A model generated the notes under the pieces. That model worked only from the letters and a program-made list of their open reading frames with translations. It had not been told where the DNA came from and searched no databases. Positions 7,920 through 15,909 of a stretch of DNA of 64,000 nt are shown one piece after another. The DNA lies in NCBI GenBank assembly GCA_017521605.1, contig JAFXCD010000013.1, forward strand, positions 31,538 to 95,537. The letters are read 5' to 3'. Every line of letters starts with the position of its first letter. Within the stretch, counting starts at the first letter, position 1. The DNA is from Lachnospiraceae bacterium. Lineage in GTDB: Bacteria; Bacillota; Clostridia; Lachnospirales; Lachnospiraceae. The position numbers and the translations under genes are program-made.

Positions 7920-8351
7920 CTATCGTCTCTCATCCACCAGGATACCGGCCATTTCCCACACCTTGGCAATCATATCCAAAGTCTTCTCAGGTGGTAATTC
8001 CTTGATAACCTCCTTGGTATCCTTATCCACGATTTTGATAGTTACTCGATTGGTTCCCTCATGTATGCCAAATACTGCCTCGGAATTATACATATTTTTG
8101 TTCATCTGCTCCACAGCCTTCTTAATCTGCTCGTTACTGGGCTGTTGCTGCTGTTGTTCCTTCATGTTCTGATCCGAGAAGTTACTCTTCTGTTGGGAAT
8201 CCTGTACCACATTTAAACTTTTGTCAATTTTCTGTGCCTCCTGCACGGTTACAGAAGGATTGTTTTCGCCGGTGTTTCTCTCCACCTGTACTACCGGCTT
8301 CGTTTGTACAGCTGTTTGAGCCTGTATGCTCATGATACTTCCTAATGCCAT
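7920..8351 (-). CDS. flaG: FlaG family protein
   Basis: The 143-residue protein has a Gln-rich, low-complexity first half and a C-terminal FlaG domain (VTIKIVDKDTKEVIKELPPEKTLDMIAKV, ending AGILVDERR). FlaG proteins influence filament length and are usually encoded beside fliD. I chose the ATG at 8351 (MALGSIMSIQ) because GGAGGT lies 9 nt before it; an upstream in-frame ATG at 8378 has no good ribosome binding site. It is the first gene after the sigma-28-type promoter at 8430-8457. Confidence 0.88.
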   Translation of the reverse strand: MALGSIMSIQAQTAVQTKPVVQVERNTGENNPSVTVQEAQKIDKSLNVVQDSQQKSNFSDQNMKEQQQQQPSNEQIKKAVEQMNKNMYNSEAVFGIHEGTNRVTIKIVDKDTKEVIKELPPEKTLDMIAKVWEMAGILVDERR

Positions 8352-8429
8352 TGTCTTCCACCTCCATATGCCTGACAATCACCAATTAACTGTTACACGC
8401 GTCATCCATTAACGCTTATCTTATTATTT

Positions 8430-8457
8430 TTATCGGATGTTCACATCCAATAATTTA
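8430..8457 (-). promoter_or_regulatory. Sigma-28-type promoter of flaG-fliD-fliS operon
   Basis: On the minus strand TAAA, 17 nt, CCGATAA. The -10 element is near perfect for SigD/FliA; the spacing is one or two bases longer than usual. It lies 79 bp before the flaG start. Confidence 0.68.
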
Positions 8458-8469
8458 GAGGGTAAACGC

Positions 8470-8497
8470 AAAAAGCTTCCTCAACAGGAAGCTTTTT
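8470..8497 (-). terminator. Rho-independent terminator of the flgM-csrA operon
   Basis: A perfect 12-bp stem (AAAAAGCTTCCT / AGGAAGCTTTTT) with a CAAC loop, with A and T runs on both sides, so it can work in both directions. It closes the transcript containing csrA and the large palindrome. Confidence 0.92.
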
Positions 8498-8511
8498 AAT
8501 CAATTAAATCA

Positions 8512-8738
8512 GATTTTGTTTATTTGTACTCATTGACAACTGTGCTTGCCAATTGGAGACATTGTATTCTACAGCGTGGTCTTGAAAAACGTCAGCCCTT
8601 AGCGAGGTCCCAAGACGAAGCTTGCTTCGTCACGAGCTTAGTGCTGCTACGTTTTTCACGAAGTGAGAACGTCCCGCAGTAGGATATAATGTTTCCAATT
8701 GGCAATTGCATATATTTACCGTACAAATAAACAAAATC
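8512..8738. repeat. Nested 227-bp palindrome directly downstream of csrA
   Basis: This fills most of the 390-bp gap between flaG and csrA. The ends (8512-8529 and 8721-8738) are an 18-bp perfect inverted repeat. Inside it, 8546-8572 and 8679-8705 form a second, imperfect repeat of about 27 bp (GCCAATTGGA...). Further in, GAAAAACGT/ACGTTTTTC and GACGAAGC/GCTTCGTC form smaller stems, and TCACGAAGTGA another. It begins 3 bp after the csrA stop and ends before the terminator, so csrA mRNA would carry it as one long hairpin. It could be a MITE-like element, a structured RNA, or an mRNA stabiliser. There is no protein-coding sequence in it. Confidence 0.8.
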
Positions 8739-8741
8739 ACA

Positions 8742-8960
8742 CTACCCCAACAAATTCTTCAGCGCTTCCATACCTTCTGCATTGATAGCTTCCTTATTCG
8801 CTTCCTGAATCTGCACATATACTTCTTTGCGATATACCGGCACTTCCTTGGGTGCGGATACGCCAATCTTCACCTGGTCACCCTTGATTTCCAAAATGGT
8901 GATTTCGATGTTATTGTTTATAATAATTGCTTCATTTTTCTTTCTGGATAATGCTAACAT
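8742..8960 (-). CDS. csrA: Translational regulator CsrA
   Basis: The 72-residue protein starts [20 protein letters not shown] and continues [25 protein letters not shown], the full CsrA/RsmA pattern. CsrA dimers bind GGA motifs in mRNA leaders and in Gram-positive bacteria repress flagellin translation; FliW binds CsrA and relieves this. I chose ATG 8960, two bases after the fliW stop, because a CsrA begins exactly there; a longer reading in frame overlaps fliW and adds no known sequence. It is the last gene of the flgM-to-csrA operon and is followed at once by a large palindrome. Confidence 0.96.
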   Translation of the reverse strand: MLALSRKKNEAIIINNNIEITILEIKGDQVKIGVSAPKEVPVYRKEVYVQIQEANKEAINAEGMEALKNLLG

Positions 8961-8961
8961 C

Positions 8962-9420
8962 CTACTCACCCGCCTTTCTTGCCTGCAGGATATCATAGAT
9001 AGGATACTTCACGGGACAATCCGGGGTATCCACAATTACCTGACAAGCTTTTCTTTCATCCACATTAATAATAATAGGTCCCTGCAGATTTACACTCATC
9101 TTAGTCAAATCACTGGGCACTGTTACCGTTACCAGCACCAGAATATTATCTGCAGTCAGGTTACCCACATTCTTTAATATCTCATCATCCACCTCCGGAT
9201 TATAGTCATCCTTTACTACCAGCGGATCCATTACCGGCATGGCAAATGCCGGTTCGTCCATGGACTGGAGCCAGCGAATTCCTGCGCTGGTGCCCTGCTC
9301 TTCATCATAAATCATGGTAAACTTAGTCATATCCGGAAATCCGATGATACCATTAGGAAAGGTAATAATTTTCTCATCAGCAATTTCGATTTCTCCAAAT
9401 AATCTGGTATTCACTCTCAT
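8962..9420 (-). CDS. fliW: Flagellar assembly factor FliW
   Basis: The 152-residue protein has the FliW features: [26 protein letters not shown] at the N-terminus and the [14 protein letters not shown] and [19 protein letters not shown] segments. FliW binds free flagellin; when flagellin is exported, FliW instead binds CsrA and lifts repression of flagellin translation. The length is normal for the family. AGAGGGAG precedes the ATG, and the stop codon is one base from the csrA start, the usual fliW-csrA pairing. Confidence 0.96.
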   Translation of the reverse strand: MRVNTRLFGEIEIADEKIITFPNGIIGFPDMTKFTMIYDEEQGTSAGIRWLQSMDEPAFAMPVMDPLVVKDDYNPEVDDEILKNVGNLTADNILVLVTVTVPSDLTKMSVNLQGPIIINVDERKACQVIVDTPDCPVKYPIYDILQARKAGE

Positions 9421-9451
9421 ATTCTCTCCCTCTTTTCTGCCTTCACAGGAC

Positions 9452-11032
9452 TTAAATATAATTAAGCAAGCTGGTCTGTGTCACCTTACCGGTAGCCATC
9501 AGTGCCGCTTCGTAAGTTAATTTGGCACTACTTAACTGAATGGCTATTTCAGTAATATCTACATCTTCATTTTCACTCTTCAATGTTTCGAAGGTCGTCT
9601 TCTGGGTCTGGGTACGGGCATTGATTAAATCAAGTTTACTGCTTCTGGTACTACATTCTGTAATACACAGATTGGCAGCTCCCAAATATCCCTGCATACC
9701 GGTGATAGCGGATTCAAACATTCTCTGAGACTTATCCTTCATCATATCATAGGCCTTGGTTACGGTTTCAATCTTACTTTCCAGTGCAGCCTTATCTGCT
9801 TCACTCACCTTATCCCTCATGGCCTCCAGTTCTCCTTTAAGCTTCTGCATATCAATCACATCCTGCATAGCCTGACTCAAATCATCCACCGTTCTGCCGA
9901 TACCATGATTAAAGCACTCATCTGCTGTTGAATTCACACGGATCGTCTGGTTAAAGCCCACATCATACTCGATATCCTGACGTTCTACGATACCCTCCAG
10001 ATACTTCATATTATATTCAATAGGCTCCTCTCCCTCAGGATAGGAGGTACATGCAAAATAATGCTCCGGTCGTAAATCTCCCTTCACCCAATCCGTCTTC
10101 TCATAAGTCACACGGATTTCACTTTCATCATAAGCCGCTGTAGTAGAATCATCCTTTAGGCTCATAAGCTTTTCATAAGCCGCATCAGAAAGCAGAAGTT
10201 CACCGGTTTCCGGTATAAAGATACCGGTTTCTTCTCCATTTTCACTGGCCTGCTGAATCTTCTCCGCAGGACTGGGATTATCATACTCATGCACTACGGT
10301 GGTGGGAATAGTCTGCCAATCCAGTGTCACAGTACCATCTGCCGCTCTCTGAGCTACCGGATAAGACAGAACCGGTGCTGTATCAGCACAATTATTATAA
10401 GCCAGACGAATACGATGCACCTCCGCCGTCGTTATATCAATGGCATTCACATCCATATCCTTATAATTGGAGGTAGTCATATCCTTCAAATCCACTCCGC
10501 CTGCCGTCTCTGTATCCACTACCGTCAAAGTATCTATGGCGTCTTTACCCAACTGTTCTGTGATGGAATAGGTAAGTTCCTGCTCTTTATCAAAGCTTAA
10601 GGATACATCCGTACGATAGCCGGTAAACACATAGCGTCCCGCATAATCTGCATCACCGGTAGCATAGACTTCATCTGCCAAAGAATTCAGCTGTTCCAGA
10701 ATAATCTCTCTATCGGAAGCGGTCAGTTCACCATTCGCACCCTTGGTACACTGCTCGATCATCTTGGTGATAACCTCTGTCAGGTTATTTAGGGAGTCCT
10801 CCGTCACCTCAAGCCAGCTTTCTGCATCCGGAATATTTTTGCTATAGTACTGAGTCAATTCTGTCACATTGCTTCGCAAACGTAGCGCACGGATAGCCAC
10901 CACCGGATCATCGGAAGGACGATTTATCTTTTTCTGCGTGGACATCTGGGTACTCAAGGCATCCTGATACACCTTATTGGTATTAATATTGGCCAGGTTA
11001 TTATTCTGAATAATTTTATTTGTAACTCTCAT
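9452..11032 (-). CDS. flgL: Hook-filament junction protein FlgL (enlarged)
   Basis: N-terminal RVTNKIIQNNNLANINTN and KKINRPSDDPVVAIRALRLRS, and the C-terminal QLSSAKLTYEAALMATGKV, are conserved D0/D1 segments of FlgL (HAP3), which joins the hook-associated zone to the filament. The protein has 526 residues against about 300 in common members. The extra ~220 residues lie in the middle (roughly 150-400) and probably form an exposed outer domain. GGGAGG precedes the ATG. The gap to flgK2 holds strong hairpins. Family assignment is secure; the insert is not recognised. Confidence 0.93.
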   Translation of the reverse strand: MRVTNKIIQNNNLANINTNKVYQDALSTQMSTQKKINRPSDDPVVAIRALRLRSNVTELTQYYSKNIPDAESWLEVTEDSLNNLTEVITKMIEQCTKGANGELTASDREIILEQLNSLADEVYATGDADYAGRYVFTGYRTDVSLSFDKEQELTYSITEQLGKDAIDTLTVVDTETAGGVDLKDMTTSNYKDMDVNAIDITTAEVHRIRLAYNNCADTAPVLSYPVAQRAADGTVTLDWQTIPTTVVHEYDNPSPAEKIQQASENGEETGIFIPETGELLLSDAAYEKLMSLKDDSTTAAYDESEIRVTYEKTDWVKGDLRPEHYFACTSYPEGEEPIEYNMKYLEGIVERQDIEYDVGFNQTIRVNSTADECFNHGIGRTVDDLSQAMQDVIDMQKLKGELEAMRDKVSEADKAALESKIETVTKAYDMMKDKSQRMFESAITGMQGYLGAANLCITECSTRSSKLDLINARTQTQKTTFETLKSENEDVDITEIAIQLSSAKLTYEAALMATGKVTQTSLLNYI

Positions 11033-11044
11033 ATACTTCCTCCC

Positions 11045-11066
11045 GAAGAACTGCTTGCAGTTCTTC
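11045..11066 (-). other. Intercistronic hairpin before flgL
   Basis: GAAGAACTGC and GCAGTTCTTC form a perfect 10-bp stem with a 2-nt centre, just upstream of the flgL ribosome binding site. There is no T-run after it, so it is more likely an mRNA-processing or stabilising element than a terminator. Confidence 0.65.
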
Positions 11067-11067
11067 C

Positions 11068-11126
11068 GGACAAAACCCGATAATTCTTAGGCATTGTCCT
11101 TTAGCTCCTTAGAATCACTTTTGTCC
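11068..11126 (-). other. Nested inverted repeat between flgK2 and flgL
   Basis: GGACAAAA (11068-11075) pairs with TTTTGTCC (11119-11126), and inside them ATTCTTAGG pairs with CCTTAGAAT with one mismatch. The outer arm starts 2 bp after the flgK2 stop. On the minus strand the far arm is preceded by T-rich sequence on only one side, so termination here would be partial at most. Confidence 0.6.
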
Positions 11127-11127
11127 T

Positions 11128-13098
11128 TTATACGCCGGTCTCTAAAATCAACCTGTCGTAAATCTCCGTCAATGTCTGTATCATCTTGGAAGCCAGATTA
11201 TATCCATTCTGGAATTTAATCAGATTAATGGCTTCTTCATCCTCATCAACACCGGAGATGGAGATACGTTGGTTATCGATTACACCCTTGATATCGGTGA
11301 AGTTCTTGCTGAAAATATTAGCTCTGCTGGCATTCAATGCGATGTCACTCAGCACACATTGCAGGAATTCGGAAGCATTACTTCCACGGAAACTCATCTG
11401 CTTCTCGTCATAGCTCATACTCTTTAATTCCTCCAGCAAGTCCGTCTGTTCCACACCGTCCGAAAATTCTTTTCTGGTAGCCAGCAAAGAGGCATCTGCT
11501 TCCAATGTATATAAAACATCAAAATTTTTAGCCTGCAATTTATAATAACTGTCACTGCTTACATCCACCTTGATACCTGCTGCCTTCTTGGCTTCTTCCT
11601 CAGTCATGCCGCTTTCCACTAACGCTGTCACCTGCTTCTGATATGCCTCATAATCATAGATATCGTAGCGGTACTCCTTAGGTAACTCATACTGTGCATT
11701 TTCATATTCATGATTACCTGTAAAGAAATTGGAACCGGGTGCTCCTGCAGTATTGTAACCACTGCTGAAAATGTCATTTACATGCTGGGAAAACTGGCGA
11801 ATCCACTCATTCATCTGACTCATATAATAGGGGATACCCTGGTAATCCAGTCCCTTACTGATATTTGCCACCTTTCCCACACGGTCATTGGTCAGTCTCT
11901 GTTTATTTAAGTCACTGTCTGAAAGCGTAAATGTATAACTATAAACCGCTTTCCCCTGTTCATCAAAGGATTTATTGAAGGTCCAGGAATCATAATAAAA
12001 CTCCCTGTTACCTAAATTAATAATACCACCCTGTTCAGAAAGATTACATTTATTCAAATCCTGCAGGTAGCCCACATCTACCGCTATCGTCACGGTATCC
12101 TGACGGCCATCAGCCGTAGTCCCTACCTCCGTCACTTCTCCATGGAAATACTCTCCATTAGCACCATCACGCATCTGAATCAATCCCTGTAAAGTACCAC
12201 CCATAGATGCATTATATAAATTAAATTCCTGTCCGTTTTTCCAATATACATCATACAAACCATCAATATCTGTCTGATGTACTTTTTCATAGCCTGACTT
12301 TGCTACACATTCCAAGCCAAAGAACTCACTGGTATCCACCAGTAGCTGTTCGCCACCGATTTTTACCATAAAACGATTGGCACCGGTTACTCTGTCCGGG
12401 TCGTTAGCATCCACAATAGGGGTTTCCGTCACATGGATGTCTACGATTTCAGACAGTTGATCCAATAAAAGATTTCTTCTGTCACGTAATTCATTCGCAT
12501 TGCTTCCGGATAGCTCTACCACATTAATTTGGGTATTTAAAGTAGCTATTTCTCCAGCCAAAGAATTGATTTCATCTACTTTCAGCTTAATTTCTTTGTT
12601 TACATCTCTTTGCAGCTCCTGCATGTTACCTGCCAGATTACGGAAATACTCTGTTAATGCACTGGCAGTTCCCACGAACTGTGCTTTTGCCGAATCACTA
12701 CTGGGATCCTTCATCAACTCCTGCAAACCGGTCACCATCATTTTATCAAATATCGTCTTAAAGCCGGTGGCCTTTCCATCATCCGTAAAATAGGTTTCAA
12801 TCTGCTTCATATAGTATTCTTTGATACCATACTCTCCCACCTTTTGGTTGTTGTTCCAAAACTTGGTGTCATAAAACTCATCACGAACTCTTTCAATTGC
12901 CAGAGTGTCCACACCTGCACCTGCAGAGCCGTACGTCTGAAAGATTCGAATGGCTTCGCTGGCCTGACGAACCACCTGCTGCCTGCTGAACCCTTCCGTA
13001 TGCACATTGGCAATATTGTTAGAGGTGGTATTCAAAGAAGCATTGTTGGCCAAAAGTCCTGTATATGCAATATTAAGTCCAAAAAATTGTGAAGCCAT
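11128..13098 (-). CDS. flgK: Flagellar hook-associated protein FlgK, second copy
   Basis: The 656-residue protein starts FFGLNIAYTGLLANNASLNTTSNNIANVHTEGFSRQQVV in type, the FlgK/rod-hook N-terminal domain, and ends with a D0/D1 region (EEAINLIKFQNGYNLASKMIQTLTEIYDRLI). FlgK (HAP1) caps the hook and links it to FlgL and the filament. It is longer than typical FlgK (about 500-550), with the extra sequence in the middle and near residues 480-520. AAGGGCG precedes the ATG. It lies right after another FlgK-like gene, so one of the two may be specialised. Confidence 0.92.
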   Translation of the reverse strand: MASQFFGLNIAYTGLLANNASLNTTSNNIANVHTEGFSRQQVVRQASEAIRIFQTYGSAGAGVDTLAIERVRDEFYDTKFWNNNQKVGEYGIKEYYMKQIETYFTDDGKATGFKTIFDKMMVTGLQELMKDPSSDSAKAQFVGTASALTEYFRNLAGNMQELQRDVNKEIKLKVDEINSLAGEIATLNTQINVVELSGSNANELRDRRNLLLDQLSEIVDIHVTETPIVDANDPDRVTGANRFMVKIGGEQLLVDTSEFFGLECVAKSGYEKVHQTDIDGLYDVYWKNGQEFNLYNASMGGTLQGLIQMRDGANGEYFHGEVTEVGTTADGRQDTVTIAVDVGYLQDLNKCNLSEQGGIINLGNREFYYDSWTFNKSFDEQGKAVYSYTFTLSDSDLNKQRLTNDRVGKVANISKGLDYQGIPYYMSQMNEWIRQFSQHVNDIFSSGYNTAGAPGSNFFTGNHEYENAQYELPKEYRYDIYDYEAYQKQVTALVESGMTEEEAKKAAGIKVDVSSDSYYKLQAKNFDVLYTLEADASLLATRKEFSDGVEQTDLLEELKSMSYDEKQMSFRGSNASEFLQCVLSDIALNASRANIFSKNFTDIKGVIDNQRISISGVDEDEEAINLIKFQNGYNLASKMIQTLTEIYDRLILETGV

Positions 13099-13128
13099 TG
13101 TCTCACGCCCTTCCTATACACCCGTGCA

Positions 13129-13151
13129 TATCACAAGCAGCGCTTGTGATA
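13129..13151 (-). other. Intercistronic hairpin between the two flgK genes
   Basis: TATCACAAGC and GCTTGTGATA form a perfect 10-bp stem with a 3-nt loop, with no T-run after it on the minus strand. It resembles the hairpin before flgL and may segment or protect the operon mRNA. Confidence 0.65.
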
Positions 13152-13195
13152 CTGCCTAAATAGAAAGTGAAAAATCCTTGATTCTTCACAGTATC

Positions 13196-14920
13196 CTACA
13201 CTCCTAAGGTGTTAATTAAATGTGCCAGCATATCACTGATGGCATTAATATATCTGCTGGATGCATTAAATGCATTCTGAAAACGTATCATATTAGACAG
13301 CTCTTCATCCGAAGACACTCCGATAATCTGCTGACGGGCATTTTCCGTAGCTTCTACCGTATCCTCCTGGTTAGTAAAAATACTACGATATACGGAGCCG
13401 GAATTTGCCACCTGAGATACCAAATCATTATAATAATCCAAAAAAGTGGTGGATTTCTTCACTTCAGGATTCAAGGTGTAAATTTCTTCTGTAAATGCAT
13501 CCTTCAACTTTTCTGCAGTTTCCACATCCACAGAACCATCCTTCAGCATAAAGCTTAAACTAGCTGGCTTCTGCTGTAACTCCTCATCCACACGGATATT
13601 TTTCAAGGTATACAGGGAATCCTGCTGTGTAAAATCCTCTTCATTATATACCCAGTAATCCTTGCCGTCTGCACCGGTCACTTTGCTGTATGAATCTGTC
13701 GTAATCTTGGAAAATAGCTGAATAGGGCTACCATTTTCTTTACGCATATACCCTTCCGCATCACTTTCACAATACTGCACATTCGTCAATACACTACCAT
13801 CTGCCAGTGTCAAATCTCCCTGCATCACGCCTGCTGCCTCTGCCAGAATACTGTTTACCTTGGTGGAAATATTGTGTACCAGCTGGTCGAATTCAGCCTG
13901 AATATTCATAATAACAGATTCTGATACAGCACTGTAATCCTTTTCAATATCCGTATAATCCGCTTGATGATCACCTCGGGCTAACAGCATGGCTTTCAAT
14001 CCACCAATATCCGTATTCTTATCAGAAGAAATTTCCTTCTTAAGATTGAAAACCTCCGCGCCCTGAATATTGTAATAACGCTTTCCGTCATCCTTTATCA
14101 CATAACCGGCATTCTGGGGCCAGTATGGAGTATAGAATCCGGTAGTTTCATCCTGATCCAAACCAATCTCATAACAGGTATCGCCTTTTAGAAAGTCTAC
14201 ATTTTCTATTCGTACTGTTACTTCACCGTAATTGCCTTCTTGAACAGTAATATTCGCCATCTGCCCCAATTCATCCAAAAGTTGGTTTCTGGCATCTCTA
14301 TAATCATTGGCACGTTCTATGCCACCTGCTTCCACGCAACGAATTTGTTCATTCAATTTTAAAATCCGATTACCATACTCATTAATCTTCTCCACCTGCT
14401 GCTTAATCTGGAGATTCAGATTGTTCTGGTAAAAAGTCATACCCTCGTAAATATTTACGGCTCTTTCGATAAACTCACCTGCTCTCTGCACCAAAAGTCC
14501 TTGTACAATAGAGCTGGATGGGTCCTTGGCCAATTCTTGGATAGAAGTCCACAAATCATGCATATTGGTCTGAAATGCTTCTCCGTTCAATTCTCCCAAC
14601 AGACTCTCTGCCTCTTCCATAACCTCTGAAGTTGTCTGATAAAAAGAGCAGCGTCCTGCTTCTTTACGATACGTTGTATCTAAAAATATGTCTCTAACCT
14701 GTTTTACTCTGGAATACGCAACACCTAAACCGATTTGCTGATTTGCAATACCGTCGATGTTAATGGAAAGAGTATTATAACTCTTATTAGACTGCTGTAC
14801 CTGCTGTCTGGTATAACCAACAGTGTCCACATTAGACAAATTATGCGCTGTGGTATTCAGCGCATTTTGACTCGTTTGTAATCCGGAGGAACCGACATAT
14901 AAACTTCCCATCAATGGCAT
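13196..14920 (-). CDS. flgK: Flagellar hook-associated protein FlgK, first copy
   Basis: The 574-residue protein has the FlgK N-terminus (GSLYVGSSGLQTSQNALNTT, then HNLSNVDTVGYTRQQV) and C-terminus (LSNMIRFQNAFNASSRYINAISDMLAHLINTLGV region). It forms the first hook-filament junction zone after export. The DYRDARNQLLDELGQ segment near residue 208 matches RDxRNxLLDxLS of the family. GAGG lies 8-9 nt before the ATG. It is followed by a second, divergent FlgK gene; the two share family motifs but differ in length and central sequence, so they are old paralogs and not a recent duplication. Confidence 0.92.
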   Translation of the reverse strand: MPLMGSLYVGSSGLQTSQNALNTTAHNLSNVDTVGYTRQQVQQSNKSYNTLSINIDGIANQQIGLGVAYSRVKQVRDIFLDTTYRKEAGRCSFYQTTSEVMEEAESLLGELNGEAFQTNMHDLWTSIQELAKDPSSSIVQGLLVQRAGEFIERAVNIYEGMTFYQNNLNLQIKQQVEKINEYGNRILKLNEQIRCVEAGGIERANDYRDARNQLLDELGQMANITVQEGNYGEVTVRIENVDFLKGDTCYEIGLDQDETTGFYTPYWPQNAGYVIKDDGKRYYNIQGAEVFNLKKEISSDKNTDIGGLKAMLLARGDHQADYTDIEKDYSAVSESVIMNIQAEFDQLVHNISTKVNSILAEAAGVMQGDLTLADGSVLTNVQYCESDAEGYMRKENGSPIQLFSKITTDSYSKVTGADGKDYWVYNEEDFTQQDSLYTLKNIRVDEELQQKPASLSFMLKDGSVDVETAEKLKDAFTEEIYTLNPEVKKSTTFLDYYNDLVSQVANSGSVYRSIFTNQEDTVEATENARQQIIGVSSDEELSNMIRFQNAFNASSRYINAISDMLAHLINTLGV

Positions 14921-14938
14921 AATTATTACCTCTTAAGT

Positions 14939-15457
14939 CTACTGCTTTGCATCAAACCCATTGTAGCCCGCTCCATAGGTATTGCCTGCATTATATGCTC
15001 CCCGATTATAATTCGCTGTTTGCGGTGCTGTTTTCATGGCCTGTAAAAGGTTCAAATCAAACTCCACCAGCTCCAGAGAATGTTTTATCAATTCTCCGTT
15101 CCGCTCATTAATCAGTTGCATTTCATACACAACCTTTTGCAAGCGCTCCACTACATCGGAAAGCAGTTTCTGCTCTGTTGGGCGTGCATTCAGTAGCTTT
15201 ATCAATTGTGTTAATTTCAAAGTGGTAACATCCTTGTTAAGCACATTGGCAATGTCCGTCGTCACTTCCACCCGCTTTTTTTCCAAGCGGTTTAATCGTC
15301 CGACCCATTCCTGTTCTTCATCCGTGATTCTCTGTATATTATCTAAATCGCCTTTAATAATAAAGGCTGTTTTTTCCTGAGATAATTTCAGCAGCCCCTC
15401 ATATTCACTGCATTCCGCATTCAGTACCTCTATCAGGTTCTCCATTAGACTCGCCAC
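14939..15457 (-). CDS. flgN: Flagellar export chaperone FlgN
   Basis: The 172-residue helical protein has the FlgN pattern: ENLIEVLNAECSEYEGLLKLSQEKTAFIIKGDLDNIQRIT near the start, with a disordered Gly/Asn/Tyr tail. FlgN keeps FlgK and FlgL export-competent in the cytoplasm, which fits its place between flgM and flgK. I use the GTG start at 15457 because GAGG lies 8 nt before it; the next in-frame ATG, four codons on, has poorer spacing. It starts 5 bp after the flgM stop. Confidence 0.88.
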   Translation of the reverse strand: MASLMENLIEVLNAECSEYEGLLKLSQEKTAFIIKGDLDNIQRITDEEQEWVGRLNRLEKKRVEVTTDIANVLNKDVTTLKLTQLIKLLNARPTEQKLLSDVVERLQKVVYEMQLINERNGELIKHSLELVEFDLNLLQAMKTAPQTANYNRGAYNAGNTYGAGYNGFDAKQ

Positions 15458-15462
15458 TGAAA

Positions 15463-15738
15463 CTACCTCATTTCTTCATATTTTTGTAACAGCTTTTCTG
15501 CAAAACTGGAAGTCTCTACAGAATAAGTACCATTCTGCACTCTTTCCTTAATAGGTGCTGTTACCTCTTCCCTAATGTCAGGGCTGGCCTGAACAGCTGC
15601 TTTTGCTATCTGGAAATCACGACCACGACTACTAATCTGCAGCTGGTCTACCGGATATGCCTTGGCACTTTGTTGTGTTTTGCTCACTCTCTGTGCCTGA
15701 TACAACTGCTGTACCTGATTGTAAGCTTGTATCCTCAT
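15463..15738 (-). CDS. flgM: Anti-sigma-28 factor FlgM
   Basis: The 91-residue protein has DQLQISSRGRDFQIAKAAV and a C-terminal helix pair ending RVQNGTYSVETSSFAEKLL, as in FlgM. FlgM holds the flagellar sigma factor (SigD/FliA) inactive in the cytoplasm and is exported once the hook is complete, which allows late genes such as flagellin to be made. AAAGGAGG precedes the ATG. It is the first gene after a near-perfect sigma-28-type promoter, so it lies under the control of the factor it inhibits. Confidence 0.93.
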   Translation of the reverse strand: MRIQAYNQVQQLYQAQRVSKTQQSAKAYPVDQLQISSRGRDFQIAKAAVQASPDIREEVTAPIKERVQNGTYSVETSSFAEKLLQKYEEMR

Positions 15739-15790
15739 AATACCCCTCCTTTCCCGGGTTTTAAGCCTTCATTTCTTTTACTTATTATCT

Positions 15791-15817
15791 TTATCGGATA
15801 GTTTTTCATTTTCTTTA
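15791..15817 (-). promoter_or_regulatory. Sigma-28-type promoter of the flgM operon
   Basis: On the minus strand TAAA, 15 nt, TCCGATAA: the best match to the SigD/FliA consensus in the window, 53 bp before flgM. It should drive flgM-flgN-flgK-flgK-flgL-fliW-csrA. Confidence 0.88.
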
Positions 15818-15867
15818 GATGGTATCTCAAACATTTTCATCTGCATTTTCCAGGCCTTTACGACAAA

Positions 15868-15902
15868 ACAGGTGCCGTTACTTATCCTATATCGGCACCT
15901 GT
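15868..15902 (-). terminator. Terminator of the EAL-domain gene
   Basis: ACAGGTGCCG and CGGCACCTGT form a perfect 10-bp stem with a 15-nt loop, followed by TTTT on the minus strand, a few bases after the EAL gene stop. Confidence 0.85.
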
Positions 15903-15909
15903 CGTTCTT

